Assembly: GCF_004514425.2 (NCBI RefSeq) | Contig: NZ_MYFN02000011.1 | Span: 1-64,000 of the forward strand | Reading direction: 5' to 3' | Length of the DNA: 64,000 nt | Source: Shinella sumterensis | GTDB taxonomy: Bacteria > Pseudomonadota > Alphaproteobacteria > Rhizobiales > Rhizobiaceae | Part shown: positions 44,179-52,299 of the stretch, piece after piece | How positions within the stretch are numbered: position 1 is the stretch's first letter | Layout of the letters: each line of letters begins with the position of its first letter | The notes under the pieces: generated by a model | What the model was told of the DNA's origin: nothing | What the model saw: only the letters and a program-made list of their open reading frames with translations | The model's database searches: none | Translations under genes and position numbers: made by a program

Positions 44179-44880
44179 ATGACGGCGGGAAAAGACGTGA
44201 ACCTTGAATCCCTGAAGATCGACACCGGTGAAACCGCCGCAGCGCAGGTGGAACGAGATCTGCGCGAATCCATCATCCAGCTTGAACTCACCCCGGGCAT
44301 GCGCCTGTCCGAACAGGAAATCGCCACACGCATGGGTGTTTCACGTCAGCCCGTGCGCGAGGCACTGATCGCGCTTGGCAAATCGAAGCTGGTGGATATC
44401 CGCCCCAATCGCGGCACGGTCGTCGTACGGATTTCGGCGCGTAAGATGATGGAGGCACGCTTCGTGAGAGAAGCGATAGAGACCGCCGTCGCCCGCCGCG
44501 CAAGCGAGGCCTTCGACAGCTGGACCCGCCGCAAGATCGATACGGTCCTCGACCGCCAGAAGGCCGCAATGGCGGCGCACGACCACAATGCCTTCCGCCG
44601 CGAGGATGAGCAGTTCCACATCGCGATCGCCGAGGGTGCCGGTTGCGGCCTTGCCTGGAGCGCCATATCCGACATCAAGGCGCATATGGACAGGGTCTGC
44701 AATCTTCAGCTCCGCCATCCCGATTCCATGGTCCGGCTGATTGCCGAGCACGAGGCGATCATAAACGCCATCGACACGCGCAACGCCGATGCGGCCGAGG
44801 CCGCCATGCGCGGTCATCTTAATGGCATCCTCGCCGACCTGCCGCAGATCGAGGCCGACAATCCCGATCTCTTCGAGTGA
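44179..44880 (+). CDS. GntR-family regulator (FCD type) of the uronate operon
   Basis: The 233-residue product has a GntR winged helix (residues about 20-85; LSEQEIATRMGVSRQPVREALIAL, SKLVDIRPNRGTVV) and an FCD domain with metal-site histidines in EDEQFHIAIAEGAG and EHEAIINAID. It is divergent from the transporter-kdu operon and is the likely repressor, with a uronate intermediate as inducer by analogy to UxuR/KdgR-type systems. ATG 44152 is an alternative start that would overlap the candidate operator. Confidence 0.9.
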   Translation: MTAGKDVNLESLKIDTGETAAAQVERDLRESIIQLELTPGMRLSEQEIATRMGVSRQPVREALIALGKSKLVDIRPNRGTVVVRISARKMMEARFVREAIETAVARRASEAFDSWTRRKIDTVLDRQKAAMAAHDHNAFRREDEQFHIAIAEGAGCGLAWSAISDIKAHMDRVCNLQLRHPDSMVRLIAEHEAIINAIDTRNADAAEAAMRGHLNGILADLPQIEADNPDLFE

Positions 44881-45080
44881 GCGGCCCGGCTGGACCGCGG
44901 TCAGGACATGGCGAAGCAGCTCGCCGCGCTGGCGTCTATGTGACGGGGTCAGCGATGCGGGCGCGATACCGGGTGTCCGTCCAGGATTGAACGAGGGAAC
45001 AAAGGCAAGAAGCCGCGGTTTGTATCAGACGGCGCTGATATTTCGATCCGTGCGCCGCAATCCTGGTCTTGGAACGATCC

Positions 45081-47105
45081 ATGCCCGCGTCAGACGATGT
45101 CCCTACCACCAATTTTTCTCCACGGCCGGAACGGCGTTATCCGGTCGGAGCCGAGTGTCTGGGCGCTGGCGTATCCTTCCGTGTCTGGGCGCTCGCGCAG
45201 GATAGCGTCAGCATTCTTCTGGCCGACGGGCGCATGCATGCGATGCTTGCCGAGCCGGGCGGGTATTTCCGCATCGATCTCGACGGCATCGGTCCCGGCA
45301 CGCTCTATCGGCTGCGTCTTGGAAGCGAGGCGGAACCGGTGGCCGACCCGGCTTCCCGCTATCAGCCCGAAGGGCCCGACGGATATTCGGCGGTCGTGGA
45401 TCCGCAACGGTTCGCGTGGACGGACGATGGATGGCGGGGCCTCAAGGCTCAAGGCCAGGTTCTCTACGAGATGCATATCGGGACCTTCACGCAGGAAGGC
45501 ACCTATGCGGCCGCCACAGAGCGCCTCGGCATCCTCAAGGACATCGGTATCACCTGCATCGAGGTCATGCCGCTGAACGAATTCTACGGAGCCTTCGGTT
45601 GGGGCTACGACGGGGTTCTGCCCTATGCCCCCACCCGGCTCTATGGCACACCCGATGAGCTCCGGTCCTTCATCGATACGGCGCACAGGCTCGAATTGGG
45701 CGTGATCCTCGACGTCGTCTATAACCACCTCGGCGCCGGCGGGCGGTTCAAGGCCTTCTCACCGGATTACTTTACCGAACGCTACTGGAATGAGTGGGGT
45801 TGCTCGGTTAATTTCGACGGCGAGAACAGTGCCGGCGTGCGCGCGTTCTTCGCCAAAAATGCCGCTTACTGGATCGATGAATATCATTTTGACGGGCTGC
45901 GGCTCGATGCGACACAGGCGCTGAACGACGCAAGCGATGAGCACATCATGGCTCTTGTCGCGCGGGAGGCGCGTGCGGCGGCAAGGAGCAGGTCGATCTA
46001 CCTCGTTGCTGAAAACGAGCCGCAAGATACGCGCCTCGTGCGACCGCACGGCCAATCCGGTTATGGACTGGATGCGCTCTGGAACGATGACTTCCATCAT
46101 TCTGCAATGGTCGCGCTGACGGGCAGAAGCGAGGCCTATTACCATGACCACCGCGGCAGGGCGCAGGAGTTCGTGTCCTCTGCGAAATACGGCTATCTGT
46201 TCCAGGGGCAGCGCTACGACTGGCAGGATGCGCCGCGCGGGCAGCCCGGCCTTGACCTCGCGCCGGAGACCTTCGTCCACTTCCTGCAGAACCACGATCA
46301 GATCGCAAATTCCGGAAGCGGCTGCCGTATGGACAGGCTGGCCTCGCCCGCGAGAGTGAGAGCGATCACCGCGCTCCTGCTTCTGGGACCGCAGACGCCT
46401 CTGCTGTTCCAGGGACAGGAGTTTGGGGCCTCCAGTCCATTCTTCTATTTCGCAGACCAGGCCGGCGGTCTTGCCGAGACGGTTCGTGAGGGCCGGATCG
46501 AGTTCCTCAAGCAGTTTCCCAGCCTGAGCGATGATGCGTTCGCCCGCTGGATGCCGGCGCCGGCCGACCGCGCGACATTCGAGCGCTCGAAGCTCGACTG
46601 GTCGCAATACAAGACGAATACCCACATCGTCGCGCTTCACAGGGACCTGATCGCGTTGCGTCGCCAATCCTATGTTCTCGCGCAGGGCACATGTGGCCGC
46701 GTGGATGGCAGCGTTCTCGAACCCTCTGCGTTCCTGCTCCGACATTTTTCGCGCGATCCGAAAGACGAACGCCTTATGGTGGTCAATCTGGGGCCGGATA
46801 TCGCGGTCGACAGCATAGCGGATCCGTTGCACGCTCCCCCGGAGGGCATGCAATGGGCACTCGTCTGGTCAAGCGAGAACCTTGTCTACGGCGGCGGCGG
46901 AATACGCCCGGTCGACCTTCAAGGGCGCTGGACGCTCGGCGCCGATACCGTGCTGTGGTTCGCGCCTGTGGTGGCCGAGCGGCGGGCAATGCCGGATCGC
47001 GAACGGCTCGTCGCATGGCAGAGCCAGATTTCCAACGGGTGCCGGTTGGATATCGCCGGAGCCGGTGAACGATCAGCACCGGTCAGCGCTCCCGACGACC
47101 GATAG
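45081..47105 (+). CDS. treZ: Malto-oligosyltrehalose trehalohydrolase
   Basis: TreZ releases trehalose from maltooligosyl-trehalose. The 674-residue GH13 enzyme has an N-terminal E-set domain (about 15-105) and the (beta/alpha)8 barrel with DVVYNH (about 212), the nucleophile Asp in GLRLDATQAL (about 275), the acid Glu in VAENEPQD (about 311) and FLQNHDQIAN (about 405). FGWGYDGV is also characteristic. A TTG at 45069 is an alternative start. Its usual partner treY is not in the window, nor is glgX, so the pathway must be completed elsewhere. It overlaps the 3' end of the next, opposite gene. Confidence 0.94.
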   Translation: MPASDDVPTTNFSPRPERRYPVGAECLGAGVSFRVWALAQDSVSILLADGRMHAMLAEPGGYFRIDLDGIGPGTLYRLRLGSEAEPVADPASRYQPEGPDGYSAVVDPQRFAWTDDGWRGLKAQGQVLYEMHIGTFTQEGTYAAATERLGILKDIGITCIEVMPLNEFYGAFGWGYDGVLPYAPTRLYGTPDELRSFIDTAHRLELGVILDVVYNHLGAGGRFKAFSPDYFTERYWNEWGCSVNFDGENSAGVRAFFAKNAAYWIDEYHFDGLRLDATQALNDASDEHIMALVAREARAAARSRSIYLVAENEPQDTRLVRPHGQSGYGLDALWNDDFHHSAMVALTGRSEAYYHDHRGRAQEFVSSAKYGYLFQGQRYDWQDAPRGQPGLDLAPETFVHFLQNHDQIANSGSGCRMDRLASPARVRAITALLLLGPQTPLLFQGQEFGASSPFFYFADQAGGLAETVREGRIEFLKQFPSLSDDAFARWMPAPADRATFERSKLDWSQYKTNTHIVALHRDLIALRRQSYVLAQGTCGRVDGSVLEPSAFLLRHFSRDPKDERLMVVNLGPDIAVDSIADPLHAPPEGMQWALVWSSENLVYGGGGIRPVDLQGRWTLGADTVLWFAPVVAERRAMPDRERLVAWQSQISNGCRLDIAGAGERSAPVSAPDDR

Positions 47106-47304
47106 CGATAGGTAACAGAACGAAGAATCCGGCAATGAGAAGAACGTTCGCTGTCCGGTTCGGATACATGCCGCTCATTGTGGCCAACATGAGAATCCCC
47201 ATCGGCGCCACCATGGTGAACGCCATGTAGAGCATATTGACGGCGAAGGCGGCATAGGGATGCCGATGCGTCCAATGACCTGTCTGATGATGTCTATCTT
47301 GCAT
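47083..47304 (-). CDS. Small two-TM membrane protein of unknown function (73 aa)
   Basis: The product starts MQDRHHQTGHWTHRHPYA, a histidine-rich cytosolic head. Two predicted TM helices follow (about 20-43, NMLYMAFTMVAPMGILMLATM, and 51-67, VLLIAGFFVLLPIAIG) with a basic end. The ATG at 47304 has AAGGAG seven bases upstream, a strong ribosome-binding site. Its last 23 bases overlap the treZ coding end on the other strand. The met-rich helix and histidines could bind metal, but no function is claimed. Confidence 0.7.
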   Translation of the reverse strand: MQDRHHQTGHWTHRHPYAAFAVNMLYMAFTMVAPMGILMLATMSGMYPNRTANVLLIAGFFVLLPIAIGRRER

Positions 47305-47693
47305 CGATACTCCTTCACCGCCGCTCGCGTCTGTCTCACCGTATGGCTTCCTGTTGTGGGCCGAGGCCACTCAACCGGAACCTTGCTCGGGTGGCATTTC
47401 CATGGGGGCCTCATCGCAACCAAACGGGTGACCTTGAGCGGCTGCTCGCTGGGAGCACGAATAAAACGAGCAGCCGCTTACTGGAGCCGGCGGTTCACAA
47501 GGAGAGCGCCGGCTTGCCGGCCGGGACTTCAGGACCGGCCTTCGCTAACCTCGAACACGCTAAACTGTTCCAGACTGCTGTCGATTTGAGAGTGGCTGGA
47601 GACTGTGCTGATGCGGTGATCGGCGGCACCATGCAGTTGCGCACCGGGCTACCGGGCTTGTCGCTCCTGCCCCAGGAACTCAACGCGCGAAAC
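47305..47693. other. 389-base stretch without a recognised gene
   Basis: The plus-strand frame 47343-47705 has no motif and no clear ribosome-binding site. The stretch holds the promoter of the small membrane gene and the 3' end region of the following minus-strand gntR genes. GCCGGCTTGCCGGCC near 47508 gives a short GC dyad. I see nothing else. Confidence 0.4.
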
Positions 47694-48395
47694 TCACCGG
47701 CCTGAAAGGAACTTCGGGTCCTTCATTATGTGGTCGATACCCTTCTGCACGTGGCTGGTTATGATCTCTTTTGCGCCATCGGCATCGCGTGCGAGCGCGC
47801 GTTCGAACAGCAACTTGTGATCATCGACGACCGCTTTGCCCCGGAAACTTCCGGCGAGCATATGATACCGAAGAAATCGGTCGAACACGGACGACAGGCT
47901 CTGCAGAAGTGTCGCCGAATTGCTTGCGGCAACGATCGCCCGGTGGAATTCCCAATCGCATCGGACCCAGTCGATGGTTCGGGCGACATCTCCCGCAAGA
48001 AGCCTGCGCTCCACGGCGGCCAGCCGATGGTGGGCCGCAACGATCGAGCCTTCCCATTCCAGATCGCCGGCGGCGAAGGAAAGACCGATGGCATGGCATT
48101 CCAACACGGTGCGCAGGTCGGCCAGCTCCGTCAGTTCCTGCCTGGACACGGGGCTGACCTCGAAACCACGCTGCCCTTCCGCAAGCACGAGGTTTTCTGC
48201 CGATAACCTGGAAAGGATTTCGCGCAGTGAGGAAATGCTGATCGAGTATCGCTCGCGCGCCTTTTCAAGCTTGATCTTCGAGCCGGGCAGCAGGATTCCC
48301 ATAATGATATCATGTCGCAACCGGCGGAAGACCGCATCGCTGACGGTTTCGCTGTCGTTTATCCGTTCATGTTCGCCTGAGCGTTCTTCCCGCAT
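47694..48395 (-). CDS. GntR-family regulator 2 of a tandem pair
   Basis: The 233-residue FCD-type regulator has a winged helix with SISSLREILSRLSAENLVLAEGQ and a C-terminal domain containing CDWEFHRAIVAAS. It lies 2 bases downstream of a closely similar gntR gene; both share the blocks LREILSRL, AEGQRGF, DWEFH and FDRFLRY/FDKYLRY in order. A local duplication is therefore likely. It is transcribed away from the ABC-aroQ cluster. Confidence 0.9.
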   Translation of the reverse strand: MREERSGEHERINDSETVSDAVFRRLRHDIIMGILLPGSKIKLEKARERYSISISSLREILSRLSAENLVLAEGQRGFEVSPVSRQELTELADLRTVLECHAIGLSFAAGDLEWEGSIVAAHHRLAAVERRLLAGDVARTIDWVRCDWEFHRAIVAASNSATLLQSLSSVFDRFLRYHMLAGSFRGKAVVDDHKLLFERALARDADGAKEIITSHVQKGIDHIMKDPKFLSGR

Positions 48396-48397
48396 GA

Positions 48398-49108
48398 TCA
48401 ATCCCGAAGGGGCGACTTCCCCGCCAATGCATGTTCCACGCCGCCCTGAATGTGCAGGCCGAGGATCTTCTTCCCCGTCTCCTGGTCGCGCTTGAGGGCG
48501 GCGTCGAGGAGCTGCCTGTGCTCGTCCTCGGCGATCTTGCCGCGATAGGAGAGGGCGACCATCTGGTAACGGAGATATTTATCGAAGACGGCGGCATGGG
48601 TTTCCATCAGCAGTCTCGACCCGCAGGCCGAAATGAGCGCCTGATGGAACTCCCAGTCGTAACGCTTCCAGGCTTCCGTCTGGCTGGTGTCTCCGCTTGC
48701 CATGACCTCTTCCATGCGCGCCAGCTTGTGATGGGCCGAGGCGAGCCGGGCCTCCCAGTCGACGTCGCCCCGGTCGAAGGATTGCTCCAGCGCGTGCGTT
48801 TCCAGCAGCAGGCGCAGAGCGGCAATCTCCTTCAGGTCGGTTGACGACATCGGCGCCACGTGAAAACCGCGCTGGCCTTCGGCAACGACCAATCCTTCCG
48901 AGGCAAGGCGGCTCAGGATTTCCCTCAGCGTGCTGACGCTCGTGTCGTAGGCTTCCTTGAGCTTTTCAAGCTTCAGCTTCTGGCCGGGAGCAAGGCGTCC
49001 GAAAATGATATCGGCCCGAATGCGCTTGTAGCTGCTTTCGGCAATGGTTTCGGTCGCTAGATCAGAGTACATGGACGCATCTCGGAGATTTTCTAATTCC
49101 TCATACAT
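48398..49108 (-). CDS. GntR-family regulator 1 of a tandem pair
   Basis: The 236-residue regulator begins MYEELENLRDASMYSDL. It has a GntR winged helix (about 25-90; SVSTLREILSRLASEGLVVAEG) and an FCD domain with DWEFHQALISACG. ATG 49108 was chosen as the first plausible start; 49072 is possible, and the frame runs back to 49342. It is divergent from the ABC-aroQ genes, separated by 385 bases, and is the best candidate for their regulator. It forms an operon with its paralogue. Confidence 0.9.
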   Translation of the reverse strand: MYEELENLRDASMYSDLATETIAESSYKRIRADIIFGRLAPGQKLKLEKLKEAYDTSVSTLREILSRLASEGLVVAEGQRGFHVAPMSSTDLKEIAALRLLLETHALEQSFDRGDVDWEARLASAHHKLARMEEVMASGDTSQTEAWKRYDWEFHQALISACGSRLLMETHAAVFDKYLRYQMVALSYRGKIAEDEHRQLLDAALKRDQETGKKILGLHIQGGVEHALAGKSPLRD

Positions 49109-49493
49109 ATTCTGTCGGGTGATTGAAACCTGTCTGAAGCAGTCGGGTGAGGCCGGCGGCGGGCTGTCTGTCTCACATGTCGTCCCGGCCTGGGGTAACC
49201 ATCGACAGGTTGAGATGTCGTTCAAGATCTCCATTCTGCCATATCGAGCTTGATCACCCGCTTTTTGGGGACACGTGCCCCCCGGACTCACCCCATTGCC
49301 ATTGGTGTTCCTGTTCCTTTCCTTCGTGACGAGAAGGTTCATATCGCAATTTTACAAGCAAACGCTGAAACATGTTTTATCGGAGATTTTAGAAAAACTC
49401 AGTTGATTTGAAAATAGCCTTATGTCAGCTTTGCTACAGTGCCAGCTGGAGGAGAGCTGGACGGCCTTTTGCGCTATCAGAGGAGGAGAACCT
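49109..49493. other. Divergent regulatory region between gntR pair and ABC-aroQ cluster
   Basis: No gene was accepted here; the minus-strand frame is an upstream extension of gntR without homology. The right part (49340-49440) is AT-rich, as expected for promoters, and contains the palindrome AAACATGTTT at 49368-49377, a candidate operator. AGGAGGAGAA at 49480-49489 is the ribosome-binding site of the binding-protein gene. Confidence 0.45.
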
Positions 49494-50324
49494 ATGTTTG
49501 AGTTCAAGTTGAACCGGCGCCATGCCCTGCTGGGCGCTGCGGCAATTGTCGCCGCGGTATCATTTTCGCAACCCGCTTCGGCGATCACGCCTGAGGAAAT
49601 CAAGGCAAGGGGCAAGTTGGTCGTCGGCATTCAGGGCGATAACCCGCCATGGGGCTTCGTCACCAGCGCCGGCAAACAGGACGGTTTCGATGCGGATATG
49701 GGCGCCCTGTTCGCCAAGGAGCTCGGCGTCGAGGTGGAATTCGTTCCGCTCGAGGTGAACAATCGTATTCCCGCATTGACCTCCGGGCGTGTCGACATCC
49801 TGTTCGCGACGATGGCCATGCTGCCGGATCGCGCCAAGGCCGTGCAGTTCAGCCAGCCATACAACGCGAACGCCATCGTCCTGATCGGCCCCAAGGACAA
49901 ATCCATCAAGTCGAACGAGGATATGGCCGGCTTGACCATCAGCGTCGCAAAGGGAGCGGCTCAGGACACGCAAGTGACGAAGAATGCGCCGTCCACCGCC
50001 ACCATCCGGCGTTATGACGGCGACGCGGCGAGTGTCCAGGCGCTGATCTCCGGCCAGACAGACGCGCTTGGCGGCAACATCTTCTATCTTGACCGTGTCG
50101 AGAAGGCCGTTCCCGGCAAGTTCGAAAACAAGCTGGAATTCCAGAAGCTGTACAATGGCGCATGCACGCGCCTGGGCGAGAAAGAGCTGAATGCCGCAGT
50201 GAACGCGTTCATCGACAAGATCAAGGCCAATGGCGAGCTGAAGACGATCTACGACAAGTGGATGAAGGTTCCGGTGCCGGAATTCCCGACCAGCCTCGAA
50301 GGCATTCCGTTCACCGCGAACTGA
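49494..50324 (+). CDS. ABC transporter periplasmic binding protein (family 3, amino-acid type)
   Basis: The 276-residue product has an N-terminal export signal with a twin-arginine-like stretch (LNRRHALLGAAA) ending PASAIT. A family-3 solute-binding domain follows: GKLVVGIQGDNPPWGF, DGFDADMGALFAKELGVEVEFV, LTSGRVDILFATMAMLPDRA. The family binds polar amino acids, opines and some organic acids. The arginine and aspartate typical for amino-acid carboxylate and amine binding are not clear by eye. A strong AGGAGG precedes the ATG. The neighbouring aroQ suggests a hydroaromatic ligand, which is inference. Confidence 0.93.
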   Translation: MFEFKLNRRHALLGAAAIVAAVSFSQPASAITPEEIKARGKLVVGIQGDNPPWGFVTSAGKQDGFDADMGALFAKELGVEVEFVPLEVNNRIPALTSGRVDILFATMAMLPDRAKAVQFSQPYNANAIVLIGPKDKSIKSNEDMAGLTISVAKGAAQDTQVTKNAPSTATIRRYDGDAASVQALISGQTDALGGNIFYLDRVEKAVPGKFENKLEFQKLYNGACTRLGEKELNAAVNAFIDKIKANGELKTIYDKWMKVPVPEFPTSLEGIPFTAN

Positions 50325-50426
50325 GCTTCCGCTCTTCGTAAAGCCTGAATCCGCGAGGCGGCACCCGGCCAAGGTGCGGGCATCGGCGCCGTTCATCCGT
50401 GCGCCGATGCTGCCTGGAGTATGTCC

Positions 50427-50870
50427 ATGACCAAGACGATCTTTGTCCTGAACGGCCCCAATCTCAACCTTCTGGGTGAGCGGGAGCCTTCCATCTATGG
50501 CACCACGACCCTGCGGGACATCAAGGCCAGATGCGACGCGAAAGCCGCCTCCCTCGGGTTTGCGGTCGATTTCCGCCAGACGAATTTTGAGGGTGAACTG
50601 GTGGAATTCGTCCACCAGGCGCGCAAGGATGCGTGCGGCATCATCATCAATCCGGCGGCCTATACATTCACATCCATCGCTCTTCTTGACGCCTTGAAGA
50701 CTTTCGACGGCCCGAAGATCGAACTGCACATATCCAATGTGCATGCGCGCGAGAGCATCTATCACAATTCCCTGATTTCCCGCACCGCGACCGGGGTCAT
50801 GCTCGGTTTCGGGGCGGCCGGATACGAGTTGGCCATCGAGGCCATGGCAGGTCTGGCAACGCCGTCCTGA
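50427..50870 (+). CDS. aroQ: Type II 3-dehydroquinate dehydratase
   Basis: This enzyme dehydrates 3-dehydroquinate to 3-dehydroshikimate by the type II mechanism. The 147-residue product has VLNGPNLNLLGEREPSIYG (lid arginine and catalytic tyrosine), FVHQA, INPAAYTFTSIAL, the catalytic histidine in HISNVHARE and GFGAAGYELA, so the active site looks complete. ATG 50427 was preferred because GGAG lies seven bases upstream; ATG 50421 is too close. It is placed between ABC transporter genes rather than with shikimate-pathway genes, suggesting a catabolic role in quinate or shikimate use. Confidence 0.94.
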   Translation: MTKTIFVLNGPNLNLLGEREPSIYGTTTLRDIKARCDAKAASLGFAVDFRQTNFEGELVEFVHQARKDACGIIINPAAYTFTSIALLDALKTFDGPKIELHISNVHARESIYHNSLISRTATGVMLGFGAAGYELAIEAMAGLATPS

Positions 50871-50892
50871 AGGGTGCGCCGCAGGAGATGTC

Positions 50893-51561
50893 ATGAATTA
50901 CACGCTTGATTTCACCCCGGTCCTCGACGGCCTTCCCAACCTTCTCTCGGCCTGCCTCGGGACATTCACGCTGGCCATCTGCGGCATGCTCTTGGCGATC
51001 GTCATCGGGATCGGCGGCGTCATCCTGCGACAGTCACAGTTCAAACCGCTGCGTTGGCTGGTGATCGGCTTCGTCGAACTGATCCGCAACACGCCGTTCC
51101 TGGTGCAGATCTTCTTCATCTACTTCGCGCTGCCGCTGGCGGGTATCCGGCTCGATCCGACGCCGACCGCCATCATCGCGCTCGGCATCAACGGCGGCGC
51201 CTATGCCATCGAGATCATCCGGGGCGGGGTGCAATCCATTTCGAAGGGACAGACGGAGGCGGGACTGGCGCTCGGGCTGCACAAGGCCCAGGTCTTCCGC
51301 CTGATCATCCTCAAGCCCGCGTTGAGGACGATCTATCCCTCGCTGACGAGCCAGTTCATCCTGCTGACGCTGACGACGAGCATCGCGTCCGCCATCTCGG
51401 CTTACGAACTGACATCGGTATCGCAGCGGATCGAGTCCGACAGCTTCCGCAGCTTCGAGGTCTATTTCACCGTGACGGCGTTCTATCTCGTCATTTCCTG
51501 GGTGATGATGCGCATCTTCGCGTTCTTCTCCGCCCGCTACTTCAGCTATCCGCTCAGATAG
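50893..51561 (+). CDS. ABC transporter permease 1 (HisMQ type)
   Basis: This 222-residue inner-membrane subunit has five TM segments. It carries the amino-acid permease motifs ELIRNTPFLVQIFFIYF and the EAA coupling loop QTEAGLALGLHKAQVFRLIILKP (in part). It lies 22 bases after aroQ and 11 bases before the second permease. The two permeases form a heterodimer that needs an ATPase, which is not encoded here. Confidence 0.93.
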   Translation: MNYTLDFTPVLDGLPNLLSACLGTFTLAICGMLLAIVIGIGGVILRQSQFKPLRWLVIGFVELIRNTPFLVQIFFIYFALPLAGIRLDPTPTAIIALGINGGAYAIEIIRGGVQSISKGQTEAGLALGLHKAQVFRLIILKPALRTIYPSLTSQFILLTLTTSIASAISAYELTSVSQRIESDSFRSFEVYFTVTAFYLVISWVMMRIFAFFSARYFSYPLR

Positions 51562-51572
51562 GAGGAAACCGA

Positions 51573-52214
51573 ATGGGACGCGAAGAATTCCTCTTTCTTC
51601 TGACAGGCCTGAAATGGACGGTTGCGCTGTCTGCGGTCGCCTTCGTGTGCGGCTGTGTTGCCGGGCTGATGGTGGCCTTGCTGCGCACGTCCGGCGTCGC
51701 CATCGTCGAGCGTCTGACGGCCGGCTATATCGCGGTTTTCCAGGGCACGCCGCTCCTGATGCAGCTTTTCGTGGTGTATTACGGCCTTGCCCTGATTGGT
51801 ATCCAGATGGATGCTTGGGCTGCGGTCTCGGTCGGCCTGACGCTTCACGCCAGCGCCTTCCTGGGAGAAATCTGGCGCGGCTCGATCGAGGCCGTCCCGC
51901 GCGGACAGACGGAGGCGGCAAAGGCGCTTGGCCTCGGTTATGTCTCGCGTATGAAGGACGTCGTGCTTCCCCAGGCGATACGGATTTCGCTGCCGGCCAC
52001 GATCGGCTTCCTGGTGCAGCTCATCAAGGGAACGTCGCTCGCTTCGATCGTCGGCTTCACTGAACTCACCCGTGCCGGAAACATCATCTCGAACCAGATC
52101 TTCCAGCCATTGACCGTCTTCGGCATCGTCGGAGCGCTTTACTTCCTGATGTGCTGCCCGCTGACGATCTATGGCGCCCATCTCGAGCGCAAGTTCCTGA
52201 CCGCCAGCCGCTAG
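51573..52214 (+). CDS. ABC transporter permease 2 (HisMQ type)
   Basis: The 213-residue permease has VFQGTPLLMQLFVVYYGLAL and the EAA loop RGQTEAAKALGLGYVSRMKD, followed by VLPQAIRISLPATIG. The ATG at 51573 follows GGAGGAAACC; the long frame upstream is a shadow of permease 1. The cluster ends here without the ATPase gene that normally closes such operons, and the next gene, in the same direction, is a histidine kinase. Confidence 0.93.
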   Translation: MGREEFLFLLTGLKWTVALSAVAFVCGCVAGLMVALLRTSGVAIVERLTAGYIAVFQGTPLLMQLFVVYYGLALIGIQMDAWAAVSVGLTLHASAFLGEIWRGSIEAVPRGQTEAAKALGLGYVSRMKDVVLPQAIRISLPATIGFLVQLIKGTSLASIVGFTELTRAGNIISNQIFQPLTVFGIVGALYFLMCCPLTIYGAHLERKFLTASR

Positions 52215-52299
52215 ACCGGCTCTCAGCCATTGATAACGCGCACCAACCCGCTAATTTTGGGGCGAGGCCAGTTTTCGCGTCTAATGGAAGAGATGATCA

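Noticed and set aside
47343-47705. 120-codon plus-strand frame between the small membrane gene and gntR
   Set aside because: It has no family motif, no believable start and mixed composition; it overlaps the end of the gntR gene.
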